A stretch of 64,000 nucleotides of DNA from SB25 sp050180705 (GTDB lineage Bacteria > Bacteroidota > Bacteroidia > Bacteroidales > Tenuifilaceae), in assembly GCA_050180705.1 (NCBI GenBank), contig JBFXDX010000019.1:1-64000 (forward strand), given 5' to 3'. Positions 1 to 8,886 of this stretch are shown here, piece after piece. The translations under genes were made by a program, and so were the position numbers. Position 1 is the stretch's first letter. Each line of letters begins with the position of its first letter. The notes under the pieces were generated by a model. It saw only the letters and a program-made list of their open reading frames with translations, made no database searches and was not told where the DNA came from.

Positions 1-124
1 AGCTTACGATTGTGGGTTTAATTCAAAATCAACTTTCAATCGATATTTTAAGTCTCAAATGGGGGTGACACCCTCAGAATGGATGCGAAATTCTGGCAAA
101 AATATTGAGAAATCTCCAATGTGA
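1..124 (+). CDS. AraC-family transcriptional regulator, C-terminal fragment (5' truncated by window)
   Basis: Reading from base 2, the frame encodes 40 residues ending at TGA 122-124. The stretch AYDCGFNSKSTFNRYFK followed by GVTPSEWM is the second helix-turn-helix and C-terminal signature of AraC/XylS regulators (the 'F..F.R.FK...G.TP..' pattern). Everything upstream lies outside the window, so the effector domain and target cannot be named. A rho-independent terminator follows within 30 bases, so this is the last gene of its transcript. Confidence 0.85.
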   Translation, partial: AYDCGFNSKSTFNRYFKSQMGVTPSEWMRNSGKNIEKSPM

Positions 125-149
125 TAAGATTTTGTTTTACAGATATTTT

Positions 150-184
150 GGGGTGTCATTTTTTTTATGACACCTCTTTTTTTT
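150..184 (+). terminator. Rho-independent terminator of the AraC-family gene
   Basis: Stem GGGGTGTCAT (150-159) pairs with ATGACACCTC (167-176) around an all-T loop and is followed by a run of T to base 184. It separates the AraC fragment from the next gene. Confidence 0.8.
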
Positions 185-257
185 CGTTTTTTTTAGATGA
201 TTCTTCATCGGTGTTTTTTTTTATTCATTGCGCGTATAAAAACCTAAACTTTAGCTT

Positions 258-3206
258 ATGAGAAAATATACTCTATCGATGGTTCTATTTTCTTGTCTTT
301 TCTTTTTGACAGGAAATCTGTTTGCACAGTGGACAAGCAGAACTCTTCCCAATGGGGGCACTATTAATAAGGTATTGCCTTACGATGGCACAACAGCGTT
401 TATTGTTGGAGCCAATAATGCAATTTACCGTACAACGAATGGCGGATCAACATGGGATGCTGTTACAGTAAATGTTACTAGCGGTAATACCTATAATATT
501 ATGGATATCGCTTTTTTTGATGCTGATAATGGTTTTGCAGTTACTGCTGCAGGTAAAGATGCCAGTAATGTAACTATCAATGGTATTGTTTTGGTAACTA
601 CTGATAAAGGATTGACATGGAATCCTCTAGCAATGACTGGTTTTAGCGATGGCAGTAGCAGCGATGCAACCGATCCTAATTTAGGTACAAGCCTTGCCAT
701 TAACTCAATTCATTGTTCTACCAATGCAATTTATGCTTCATTAAAGTGGACTGCTACCACCAAGGTTTCACATTCATATTTATATAAGAGTACCAATTTA
801 GGTGTAAACTGGGCTCCCGTGAGTTCAGATATGTCGGCAGTTAGTATTAATTCTGTAGTTAGCAACGCCGATACTCTTTATATTGGTGGTTCGTCAGGAA
901 CATTTAAGGTTTCATTCGATGGCGGTGCTAACTGGACAGATTATTCTAATTCTACAGCTTATACCTCTGTTAATGATTTAAGATTTATTAGTTCCGATTC
1001 TGTATTTTTAGCAACAACAAAGGGCGTTTTTCTTACACCTGATTACGGTGCTTCTACTACTCAGTTAAGTACCGTTGGGTCTTTTGATATTGTTAATATT
1101 GATGGAGTAGATTTGTTGTATACTTGTGGTTCTTCTGCAAATAATATGCGTTCGGTGGATGCTGGAACATCATGGCAAGTTGCCAATATCGACCTTCTAT
1201 CTAAATCTCTTTTCGATTTAACTTTATTTGGAGATTCAATTTATGGATGCAGTACTACGGGTTTGCTGTTTTCTATTCAAAAAGATCAAATTAAAGATCC
1301 TGTTGCAGATTTTACCTCTGTTGTAAATGGTGCCACAGTATCCTTTAACAATGCAAGTCAGAATTGCGGAACTTTTAGTTGGAGTTTTGGCGATGCCGCA
1401 GGAACTTCAACAGAAAAAAATCCTACTTATACTTACGGTTCCTATGGAACTTTTACAGTCCAGATAACTGCTAGCAATGCTGTTTCTCAGAGTGTAATTT
1501 CGCACGATGTAGTTGTAAGCGAACCCGTGGTTGATTTTACCTATACTGTTGAGGATGGCAATAATGTGACATTTACTAATGTTAGTCAGAATTGTCAGTC
1601 TTATTCGTGGGAAATGGGAAATGTTGCTACACTTACAGATGAGTCTCCTGCTTTCGCATTCCCATTGCTAGGTACATACACTGTTAAATTAACAGCGTTC
1701 AATGGTCTTGAGGAAAAATCTGTAACAAAGGAAATTGCAATTGATTCTGTTGGTATTGGTTGGACGTATACACTCTGCGGTAATCAAAATTTACAGAAAC
1801 TTTGGGCTATTGATGATCTAAACGCTGTGGTTGTAGGTAATGGAACTGCAATTTTTAGGACAACCGATGGCGGAATAATTTGGGAAACTGGTTCGTATAG
1901 CAACACTATTGGTTCTCATGTGGTGAATGACCTTATTTTTATGGATGATAATCTTGGTTTTGCTTCATACACAGCCAATGGAACCATTAACGGATTTATA
2001 CTGAAAACCACAGATAAAGGTGCAAATTGGGGTGCGTTGGATCTTGCATTGTTTAGCGATAATTCAGGTGATGCATCGAAAGATCCAGTTGCAGGACAGA
2101 AAGTTTCTTTCTACTCTATGGCTAAATTGAGTTCGACTGTTGCTATGGTTGCAGTTCGTTGGCAGGATGTCGATAGCAAATATCATGGTTATGTATATAA
2201 AACGTCCGATGCAGGAACTACTTGGGCTAAAACAAGTACAGATATTTTCCAAGATTATGCTTATACTGGGGTTATAACGGCTTTGGTTTTCGATGCTAAT
2301 GCTCAAACAGGATACCTTGCCGGAAATAAACTATTGCTTGTTACTGCTAATGGCGGTGAAACATGGACTGATATATCTAAGACTGATTATGGTTATATCA
2401 ATGACATTATTGTGAAAGATGCTAATAATGTATTCCTTGCTACTGGTGTTGGTGTTATTAAAACAACCGATGGTTTTGCAAATTTCACTAAGGTTACAAC
2501 CGATTATGCATTCGATATTGTTGAGGTTGCCGAGAATACATATCTTGCAGGTAAAGATGCTACAACGCTTAAGATTACACGCGATAGCGGCACAACTTGG
2601 GAGGCTGCTGGCAATGGTTTAACAAGTTCATTCTTTGAACTAGCCTTGTTCAATGGTAAGGTTTATGGCTTAGGAGCAGCAGGAAAGATGCATTTAATCT
2701 ATATCGATTTTTATCAAACACCAGTTCCTGCATTCAATGCAACTGCTGACGGCAAGGCTGTTACCTTTGAAAATACTTCAGTAAATGCTAGCAGTTATAC
2801 ATGGAGCTTTGGCGATGATGCCACTTCAACCGAAGAGAGTCCTGTTCATACCTATTCCAATTATGGCACATATACCGTTAAGTTAGAGGCTATGAATCGT
2901 TGCCATGTAATAGAGTTAACCAAGGATGTTGCCGTTACAAATACTGGAGTTGGCGATTTAACTCAGAATGGTCTTAGAGTATGGCCAAATCCTGTTATCA
3001 ATGGAGATATAAATATTATATTAGATAACAATGCTGACGTTATTGAGAGTATTTCGGTTATTGATGTTCAAGGACGTATTCTTTACGAGGGTAATATTAA
3101 TTCTGGAAATACAAGCCTACATGTTGATTTAGATTCAGGTTTATATATAGTAAGGGTAGAAACTACTGGTAAGAAGGTAATTCTACGCAAGATCATGGTT
3201 CAGTAG
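258..3206 (+). CDS. Secreted Ycf48/BNR-propeller and PKD protein with T9SS type A sorting domain
   Basis: Signal peptide (MRKYTLSMVLFSCLFFLTGNLFA) is followed by an internally duplicated architecture: a Ycf48/BNR-like propeller block with repeated TTNGGSTWD, TTDKGLTWN and SFDGGANWTD motifs (about 25-340), two PKD domains (about 345-420 and 428-498, each with a YSWEMG/FSWSFG-type core), a second propeller block (about 500-830, TTDGGIIWE, TTDKGANWG, TSDAGTTWAK), a third PKD domain (about 834-905, YTWSFGDDA) and a C-terminal T9SS type A sorting domain (about 915-982, VWPNPV...DLDSGLYIVRV...RKIMVQ). The product is expected at the cell surface or secreted. Its substrate is unknown. It precedes a TonB receptor but is separated from it by a terminator hairpin. 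Confidence 0.85.
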   Translation: MRKYTLSMVLFSCLFFLTGNLFAQWTSRTLPNGGTINKVLPYDGTTAFIVGANNAIYRTTNGGSTWDAVTVNVTSGNTYNIMDIAFFDADNGFAVTAAGKDASNVTINGIVLVTTDKGLTWNPLAMTGFSDGSSSDATDPNLGTSLAINSIHCSTNAIYASLKWTATTKVSHSYLYKSTNLGVNWAPVSSDMSAVSINSVVSNADTLYIGGSSGTFKVSFDGGANWTDYSNSTAYTSVNDLRFISSDSVFLATTKGVFLTPDYGASTTQLSTVGSFDIVNIDGVDLLYTCGSSANNMRSVDAGTSWQVANIDLLSKSLFDLTLFGDSIYGCSTTGLLFSIQKDQIKDPVADFTSVVNGATVSFNNASQNCGTFSWSFGDAAGTSTEKNPTYTYGSYGTFTVQITASNAVSQSVISHDVVVSEPVVDFTYTVEDGNNVTFTNVSQNCQSYSWEMGNVATLTDESPAFAFPLLGTYTVKLTAFNGLEEKSVTKEIAIDSVGIGWTYTLCGNQNLQKLWAIDDLNAVVVGNGTAIFRTTDGGIIWETGSYSNTIGSHVVNDLIFMDDNLGFASYTANGTINGFILKTTDKGANWGALDLALFSDNSGDASKDPVAGQKVSFYSMAKLSSTVAMVAVRWQDVDSKYHGYVYKTSDAGTTWAKTSTDIFQDYAYTGVITALVFDANAQTGYLAGNKLLLVTANGGETWTDISKTDYGYINDIIVKDANNVFLATGVGVIKTTDGFANFTKVTTDYAFDIVEVAENTYLAGKDATTLKITRDSGTTWEAAGNGLTSSFFELALFNGKVYGLGAAGKMHLIYIDFYQTPVPAFNATADGKAVTFENTSVNASSYTWSFGDDATSTEESPVHTYSNYGTYTVKLEAMNRCHVIELTKDVAVTNTGVGDLTQNGLRVWPNPVINGDINIILDNNADVIESISVIDVQGRILYEGNINSGNTSLHVDLDSGLYIVRVETTGKKVILRKIMVQ

Positions 3207-3215
3207 TTTTGTCTT

Positions 3216-3248
3216 GGTGTCGGGTGAAATACTCCCGACACCTCTTTT
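3216..3248 (+). terminator. Intercistronic hairpin terminator
   Basis: Perfect 9-bp stem GGTGTCGGG (3216-3224) with CCCGACACC (3234-3242), followed by TCTTTT. It lies between the PKD protein and the TonB receptor and should end or reduce read-through transcription. Confidence 0.7.
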
Positions 3249-3291
3249 AGTTTTAGGTTATCTGTTGAGTGAGTTATTAATTAAAGTTATT

Positions 3292-6021
3292 ATGAAAGGT
3301 AAAGCTATCTATTGGAGCTTATTTCTGGGGTTATTACTAGTGCCTTTGCTCTCTTTGGGGCAACAAACTAAAACCGAACGAGGCGAAATATCGGGAAAGA
3401 TTATTGATGATAAAACAGGTGAGCCTTTGTTTGGAGTTGTAGCGGTCATCGCCGAATATAATATTTGGTATTTATCTACTGATGATGGTGCTTTTGTGCT
3501 TAAAGATGTTCCTGCGGGCAAGGTTACTATTGGCTTTCAAAGAATAGGGTTGAAGGAAACTCAGGTTAGTGTTGAATTGCAGCCAGGGCAAAAGAAGAAT
3601 ATTGGAGATATAAAGGTTTCTGAATTGTCGTTGCAGGTTGAGGAGGTTGTTATTACGGCTAAGGAAAATCCCAATCGTATGTCAACCTCTTCAGTCATAG
3701 AGAAACAAGCTATTGACCATATTCAGGCTAGCAGTCTTGGTGATATTATGCAATTACTTCCTGGTCAGGCCGCTGTAAATCCCGATTTGAACTCGGCAAA
3801 TCAGGCTTCGTTGAGAACATCAACGGGAAATTCCGATGACGAGAAAATTTCGGCTATGGGTACTGCTGTTATTATGGATGGTGCACCTATTTCAAACAAT
3901 GCAAACCTACAGGCCAGTAATACTGCAAAGATTGGAGCGGAAGGTTATTTTTCAACGGTTACTGGTGGCGGTGTTGATTTACGACAGATTTCGGCCGATA
4001 ATATTGAGTCTGTTGAGATTGTTCGTGGTATTCCTTCTGTAAAACATGGCGATTTGACATCGGGTGCTATCATTGTTAATACAAAAGCTGGTGTAACCCC
4101 GTTCGAGGCAAAGATTAAAGTGAATCCCAATAGTCAGCAAGCATATGTTGGTAAAGGGTTTAAGTTGAAGGGAAATGCTGGTAGTTTTAATGCCGATTTC
4201 GATTATGCACATTCTCAGCAAGATTTGCGCACTGTAAATCCCAGCTATACCAGAATGAATTTACAGTTAACCCATAGTGTGGTTTTCTTCGATAGTAAGT
4301 TGATGATGACCAATAAGGTCTCAGGATACCGTACTTATGATATGGATCGCGATAAGGATGGGGCATCTCTTGAGAAGAGATTTTCGGAGGATATTGGTTT
4401 TCGTTTCAATAATACATCAAAATTACAATTGCATAAACCATTCTCAGATTGTATCAATCTAAGTGTTGCGTTGGATTATCGTAAGCAAGAGTCGTATTCT
4501 CGTTCGTTGGTTTCTGGCGCAATTACGGCATTGCCTTTTATGATGGTCGATTCAACTTATGTAACCCAATTTCTTCCATCGGAATACTATACTGGAACAT
4601 ACATCGATGGAAAACCGTTGAATTTATTTGCAAGTCTCGATAATAGAGTTCACTTAAAACATTGGGGTATCAATCATCGGGTAATGTTTGGTGTGGATTG
4701 GAAAACAGATGTTAACTTTGGAAAAGGACGTTACTTCGATTCGAAATATTATGCATCTACAACAATGCGTCCTCGTTCTTTCAGCAGTATTCCTGCAGTA
4801 AATCAATTTTCGGCGTATTTGGAGGATCGAATCTTTATTCCTATAAATAAGAAAATGCTTAAGATACAGGCTGGCCTTCGTTTCGATAATGTTCAACCCG
4901 AAACTCCATTTAAAGGAGAATTTGGAGAAACGTTACTGCCTCGTATTAATGCATCCTACGATCTTTTTAAATGGATGACCTTGCGTGGGGGATACGGTAT
5001 TACATCAAAGGCTCCTGCACTTGTTTATTTATATCCCGATGCTGCTTATATAGATGCAACGAGCTATTCTATGTATTCTAATCAGTATCCCGATGAGAGT
5101 TTAGCTGTGCTTACCACTAAAGTAATAAATCCATATACAGGAGATATGCGCCCATCGGAGATGGTGAAGATTGAATTTGGAGCCGATTTCGAGTATAAGA
5201 AGAATACGTTTAACTTTAATGTATTTAAGGAGAATTTAACCAATGGTTATGGTTTTAAGGATGTAATGGCGGCAGTTCCTTATCCTGTTTACGAGGTTTA
5301 TAGCTATTTGCCCGGAGGCGGTCAACCACCAGTTCTCGATTATATCAATGTTGATACGGCAGTTAAGCGTGATGTGTATAAGATTCCTGTAAATTCAAAA
5401 AAATCGGAAAGGTTAGGACTTGAATTTACCCTTAATACTGTTAAGTTACCAGTTGTTGGAACTCAGGTAAATATTACTGGTGCATGGACTTATGCTGAAA
5501 TTAATGATGAGTCGAATACCATATATCTGTCAAGCCAATATTTCAAGAATAACACCGATAAGTTGGTTGGTGTTTATCCAACAAATGGATATAAATCCGA
5601 GCAATTCGTAACAACGGTTCGCTTTATTCAGCATATTCCTCAGTTCCGTTTTATTGCATCGTTGGCTGTACAGATGGAATGGGTTGATAAGTCGAAAACC
5701 ATTGTTAAAGGCAATTATCCTGTTGGATATTACGATACCGATGGTAATTATACTCCACTTACCGAGGTTGAATCTCATTCTGATGCTTATTCGTTTTTGG
5801 TTCGTGAATTCGATGAAACATATTACTATAATATAAATAGGCCTGCCCTTTGGTGTATTAACCTAAAATTGACCAAGGAGATTAACGATGATATTAGTTT
5901 CTCATTCTATTCAAACAACATGTTTATGAATCATCCTGCTTATCGAAATAAAAAGGAAGGTACTGTTGAGAAACGAAATCCAGACCTGTATTTTGGAGCA
6001 GAACTTAACTTCAAGTTTTAA
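3292..6021 (+). CDS. TonB-dependent outer membrane receptor with N-terminal carboxypeptidase-regulatory domain
   Basis: 909 residues. I chose ATG 3292 because it gives a clean signal peptide (MKGKAIYWSLFLGLLLVPLLSLGQ); the upstream in-frame start would run through the terminator. A CarboxypepD_reg-like domain (about 25-110, GKIIDDKTGEPLFGVVAVIAE) precedes a plug (about 125-245, GDIMQLLPGQ, ESVEIVRGIPSVKHGDLTSGAIIVNTK) and a 22-strand-type barrel ending in aromatic F-K-F. Family members import large or scarce ligands using TonB energy. The next two genes, a DUF4876 lipoprotein overlapping its stop codon and a DUF6850 barrel, suggest a dedicated uptake unit rather than a SusC-type glycan system, because no SusD partner is present. 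The ligand cannot be read from sequence; a metal or metal chelate is an inference from the ferredoxin/HMA gene downstream. Confidence 0.88.
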   Translation: MKGKAIYWSLFLGLLLVPLLSLGQQTKTERGEISGKIIDDKTGEPLFGVVAVIAEYNIWYLSTDDGAFVLKDVPAGKVTIGFQRIGLKETQVSVELQPGQKKNIGDIKVSELSLQVEEVVITAKENPNRMSTSSVIEKQAIDHIQASSLGDIMQLLPGQAAVNPDLNSANQASLRTSTGNSDDEKISAMGTAVIMDGAPISNNANLQASNTAKIGAEGYFSTVTGGGVDLRQISADNIESVEIVRGIPSVKHGDLTSGAIIVNTKAGVTPFEAKIKVNPNSQQAYVGKGFKLKGNAGSFNADFDYAHSQQDLRTVNPSYTRMNLQLTHSVVFFDSKLMMTNKVSGYRTYDMDRDKDGASLEKRFSEDIGFRFNNTSKLQLHKPFSDCINLSVALDYRKQESYSRSLVSGAITALPFMMVDSTYVTQFLPSEYYTGTYIDGKPLNLFASLDNRVHLKHWGINHRVMFGVDWKTDVNFGKGRYFDSKYYASTTMRPRSFSSIPAVNQFSAYLEDRIFIPINKKMLKIQAGLRFDNVQPETPFKGEFGETLLPRINASYDLFKWMTLRGGYGITSKAPALVYLYPDAAYIDATSYSMYSNQYPDESLAVLTTKVINPYTGDMRPSEMVKIEFGADFEYKKNTFNFNVFKENLTNGYGFKDVMAAVPYPVYEVYSYLPGGGQPPVLDYINVDTAVKRDVYKIPVNSKKSERLGLEFTLNTVKLPVVGTQVNITGAWTYAEINDESNTIYLSSQYFKNNTDKLVGVYPTNGYKSEQFVTTVRFIQHIPQFRFIASLAVQMEWVDKSKTIVKGNYPVGYYDTDGNYTPLTEVESHSDAYSFLVREFDETYYYNINRPALWCINLKLTKEINDDISFSFYSNNMFMNHPAYRNKKEGTVEKRNPDLYFGAELNFKF

Positions 6022-7280
6022 TGGCTATGTTACAAAAGTTTTATGAAATTAGGATAGGAGTTGTGCTGTTGGCCTTTGTTACAGTACTCTTCTCGGGTTG
6101 TAAAAGTGATGTGTTTGATCGCGATGCTATTCTTTTCAACGTAAGTGTACAGGTACTTTACCCGGAGTATTACAATGCCGATATGGCCGAGGGTGTTAGT
6201 GTCCGATTAATAAATATCGATAACCATTTGGTGAGCACTAAAACTACCGATGCTCAGGGGTGTGTTACATTCGAAAGTGTTCCTCGGGGAAAATATCGTA
6301 TTTCTTCAGGTATGAAGATTCCATCTGCAACTGCAATGGCTCTTGGCGATACTATAGTGTCTGATGCTGATGTAGCCAACGGTCGAAAGGTTAATCTTAA
6401 TGCTACAATGGAGAACTTGAGTCTTAATATCGAGTCCAATTTGGGTACAGTTAGGCTTAAATCATCATTGCCAGGCGATTTGTTGATAAAGGAAGTATTC
6501 TATACAGGAACTAGAACTCCAAATAATAAGGCTTACTATTCCGATCATTTCCTTGAAATCTATAACAATACCGATAAGGTTATGTTTGTGGATAGCATTT
6601 GCGTTGCAACGGTATATGGGGCAAATGGAAGTGTTGATTATAGTAGCCCAACGCTTTTTGCCTCAGATAAGGATAATGTGTATTTGGACTATATCTGGAT
6701 GATTCCTGGTTCTGGTAAAACTCAGATTCTTCAGCCTGGGAAAAGTGTTCTTATCGCTCAGGATGGTTTAAATCACAAGGAGGATGCAAATGGTAATCCC
6801 AATAGTATTGATCTTTCATTCGCCGATTTCGAAACATTCCTTGTTCGTGACGATCAACGTGATATAGATATTCTTGAAGTTCCTAACATGACAGAGATTT
6901 TTGCTAGTCGTCCTAATACTCACGATTGGATTTTCCATAGTTATGGTCCCGGTATTGTGGTTTTCAAAGTGGCCGATTTAGATGCTCTTGAGGTAGTTCC
7001 GGAACCGAATAGTACAAGCGGATACCAATTGGTGAAGTTACCTGTGTCGGCAGTACTCGATGCTTTTGAGGCTTTAGCCAACTCTGTGTCGGGCAAGTTT
7101 AAGAGAATACCAGCATCGCTCGATATGGGATTTATATATTGCAACGGGATTTATAACGGCGAAAGTTGTCGTAGAAAAGTTGAGGATACTGTTGATGGTC
7201 GAGTAATACTTCAGGATACCAATAATAGTTCCGATGATTTTGAGGTGTTGTCGAGTCCTACTCCTAAAAGTTTTGAATAG
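6021..7280 (+). CDS. DUF4876-type surface lipoprotein
   Basis: 419 residues. The start codon overlaps the TonB receptor stop by one base (TAATG), implying translational coupling. N-terminal lipoprotein signal with lipobox LFSGC (Cys 27), then a carboxypeptidase-regulatory or Ig-like region (about 35-125), and a body in which a lamin-tail-like segment (KEVFYTGTRTPNNKAYYSDHFLEIYNNTD, given here as its key words VFYTG, DHFLEIYNN) can be recognised. I assign it to DUF4876 from its composition and from its position between a TonB receptor and a DUF6850-like barrel, a combination I recall from other Bacteroidales; a profile search would confirm. It is probably the ligand-capturing lipoprotein of the receptor. 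Confidence 0.7.
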   Translation: MAMLQKFYEIRIGVVLLAFVTVLFSGCKSDVFDRDAILFNVSVQVLYPEYYNADMAEGVSVRLINIDNHLVSTKTTDAQGCVTFESVPRGKYRISSGMKIPSATAMALGDTIVSDADVANGRKVNLNATMENLSLNIESNLGTVRLKSSLPGDLLIKEVFYTGTRTPNNKAYYSDHFLEIYNNTDKVMFVDSICVATVYGANGSVDYSSPTLFASDKDNVYLDYIWMIPGSGKTQILQPGKSVLIAQDGLNHKEDANGNPNSIDLSFADFETFLVRDDQRDIDILEVPNMTEIFASRPNTHDWIFHSYGPGIVVFKVADLDALEVVPEPNSTSGYQLVKLPVSAVLDAFEALANSVSGKFKRIPASLDMGFIYCNGIYNGESCRRKVEDTVDGRVILQDTNNSSDDFEVLSSPTPKSFE

Positions 7281-7282
7281 CC

Positions 7283-8854
7283 ATGAAGATATATAAGATA
7301 TTATTTGCTGCATTTATTTCGATTCTTTCTACACCAGTATTGGGACAGTCCAATGTTGACTCATTACCCTGTAAGGTGAAGAATCCTGTGATTGAATCGT
7401 TTTTTGTGAATGAATCGTTTTGGTTGAGTTGCCAAAATAGTGCGGGATTGTGTTTCAACAGAATTACTGATTTTAGCAAGGTCGAACTTTTTACTGGATA
7501 CGAGGAAGGCGATTACCGTAAAGTTTATCAACCCAAATCAACTCAGTTTTATGGATTTTCATCCAAGGGTATTAAGGAGTTGGGTAAATTAAAATTCATT
7601 GGATCGTTCCTTTACAATAGAGAAACTAGCAAAGAGGTAGGATGGTCCCAGATGATGGATGCTGATAGGCCAAGCCCTCTAATAATTGCCGATTCTATTG
7701 GCGGTGATTGGAAGAAGGATCGATACGATTTAGGATTAAAGATGGGAACCGATTCTCTATTTGGTTGGTTACACCTTGGCGTTGGTGCAAAGTATGCTGT
7801 TGGTCATGGCGGCCGCGACAACGACCCTCGTCCAAAATCTTTAACCCGTGATTTTACAATTACTCCTTCGGCAATGGTTGAATTGAGTTCTAAGCATGTT
7901 CTTGGATTCTCTTATTCTTTGCGTGCTTATCGTCAGGATATCGATATTGTCAATAACTCTGGCGTTGGTAGTTCTACTATATTTAAAATATTGGGACTAA
8001 GGTTACTCGAGAATCCTGTTACTAAGTCTTCTATGGAGTATCGTATTGATGGTTTGGATCAGTTTGCCGATGTTCAGTACGATTTAAGGATGTCGGGTTG
8101 GAATTCCTATGCAAAGGTTAGTTACGGTTTGGTTACAGAAAAGGATATTTCAAGTCCATACAAGGCAATGGTCGATACTGCAACCAATGATGTTTATCAT
8201 ATTCCGGTAAACGAGGCTAAGTTTTCCGAAACTCAGTACGAGGTAGCATGGGGTGCCGAAGTATTTTCTTCGCGGATTCCTTATAGCGTTCAGTTATCCT
8301 ATGGCTATTACGATGCAGAGGCATACAGCTACATAAGTTCTCAGGTAGAGTATACTCGAAAGAAACAATTCGTTAACCTTTCGCTATCTGCTTTGCTGAA
8401 TGCTTGTAATCAGTCAAAAGCGTTAACATTACATTTGGGCGCAAGGTATAGTCAGCAGGAGGTTGATCAGGCCTTTTATGCACAGAAGGATATAGATTTA
8501 CTTAATGTTAATGCCAGAGCAGAGAAGGCTTTCTTGCTGTTTGGTTTGCAGTCGTCGGCATCTGTAGGGCTTGAACTGAATAAGGTTGCCAGTTCTGATT
8601 TGGTGATTAAGTCGGAATCGGTGTTTATTCCCGAGGAGTCGGAGATTACCACTCCTGTTGTTCGCAATACTTACTATTACGAAACATCCGATTGGGTATC
8701 GGCTAATGCATCTTGGAATTTATACTTCAATTCAAAGAAAAGTTTTAAACCTTATATTGGTTTTAGTTTCTCAGGATTGAAGGTTTTGAATTCCGATGAA
8801 TTTAGTGATGATTATAGGTGGTTGTCTACTTTTAAATTTGGGATTCAACTTTAA
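7283..8854 (+). CDS. DUF6850-like outer membrane beta-barrel protein
   Basis: 523 residues with a signal peptide (MKIYKILFAAFISILSTPVLGQ) and alternating amphipathic strands rich in aromatic residues, ending in a C-terminal STFKFGIQL that fits an outer membrane barrel. It begins two bases after the DUF4876 gene, so the two and the TonB receptor form one operon. No catalytic motif is visible. Its role is unknown; an accessory barrel of the uptake system is likely. The DUF assignment is from recognition of the sequence style (ESFFVNESFWLSCQNSAGL and NRETSKEVGWSQMMDADRP regions) and its neighbours. Confidence 0.65.
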   Translation: MKIYKILFAAFISILSTPVLGQSNVDSLPCKVKNPVIESFFVNESFWLSCQNSAGLCFNRITDFSKVELFTGYEEGDYRKVYQPKSTQFYGFSSKGIKELGKLKFIGSFLYNRETSKEVGWSQMMDADRPSPLIIADSIGGDWKKDRYDLGLKMGTDSLFGWLHLGVGAKYAVGHGGRDNDPRPKSLTRDFTITPSAMVELSSKHVLGFSYSLRAYRQDIDIVNNSGVGSSTIFKILGLRLLENPVTKSSMEYRIDGLDQFADVQYDLRMSGWNSYAKVSYGLVTEKDISSPYKAMVDTATNDVYHIPVNEAKFSETQYEVAWGAEVFSSRIPYSVQLSYGYYDAEAYSYISSQVEYTRKKQFVNLSLSALLNACNQSKALTLHLGARYSQQEVDQAFYAQKDIDLLNVNARAEKAFLLFGLQSSASVGLELNKVASSDLVIKSESVFIPEESEITTPVVRNTYYYETSDWVSANASWNLYFNSKKSFKPYIGFSFSGLKVLNSDEFSDDYRWLSTFKFGIQL

Positions 8855-8886
8855 AAAATAAGCCATATAACTTAATACTGTTTGCC

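Noticed and set aside
3214..3291. Earlier start for the TonB receptor
   Set aside because: Would put a terminator hairpin inside the gene and destroy the signal peptide at the N-terminus.
3292..8854. SusC/SusD polysaccharide utilisation locus
   Set aside because: No SusD-like gene and no glycoside hydrolase or polysaccharide lyase nearby.
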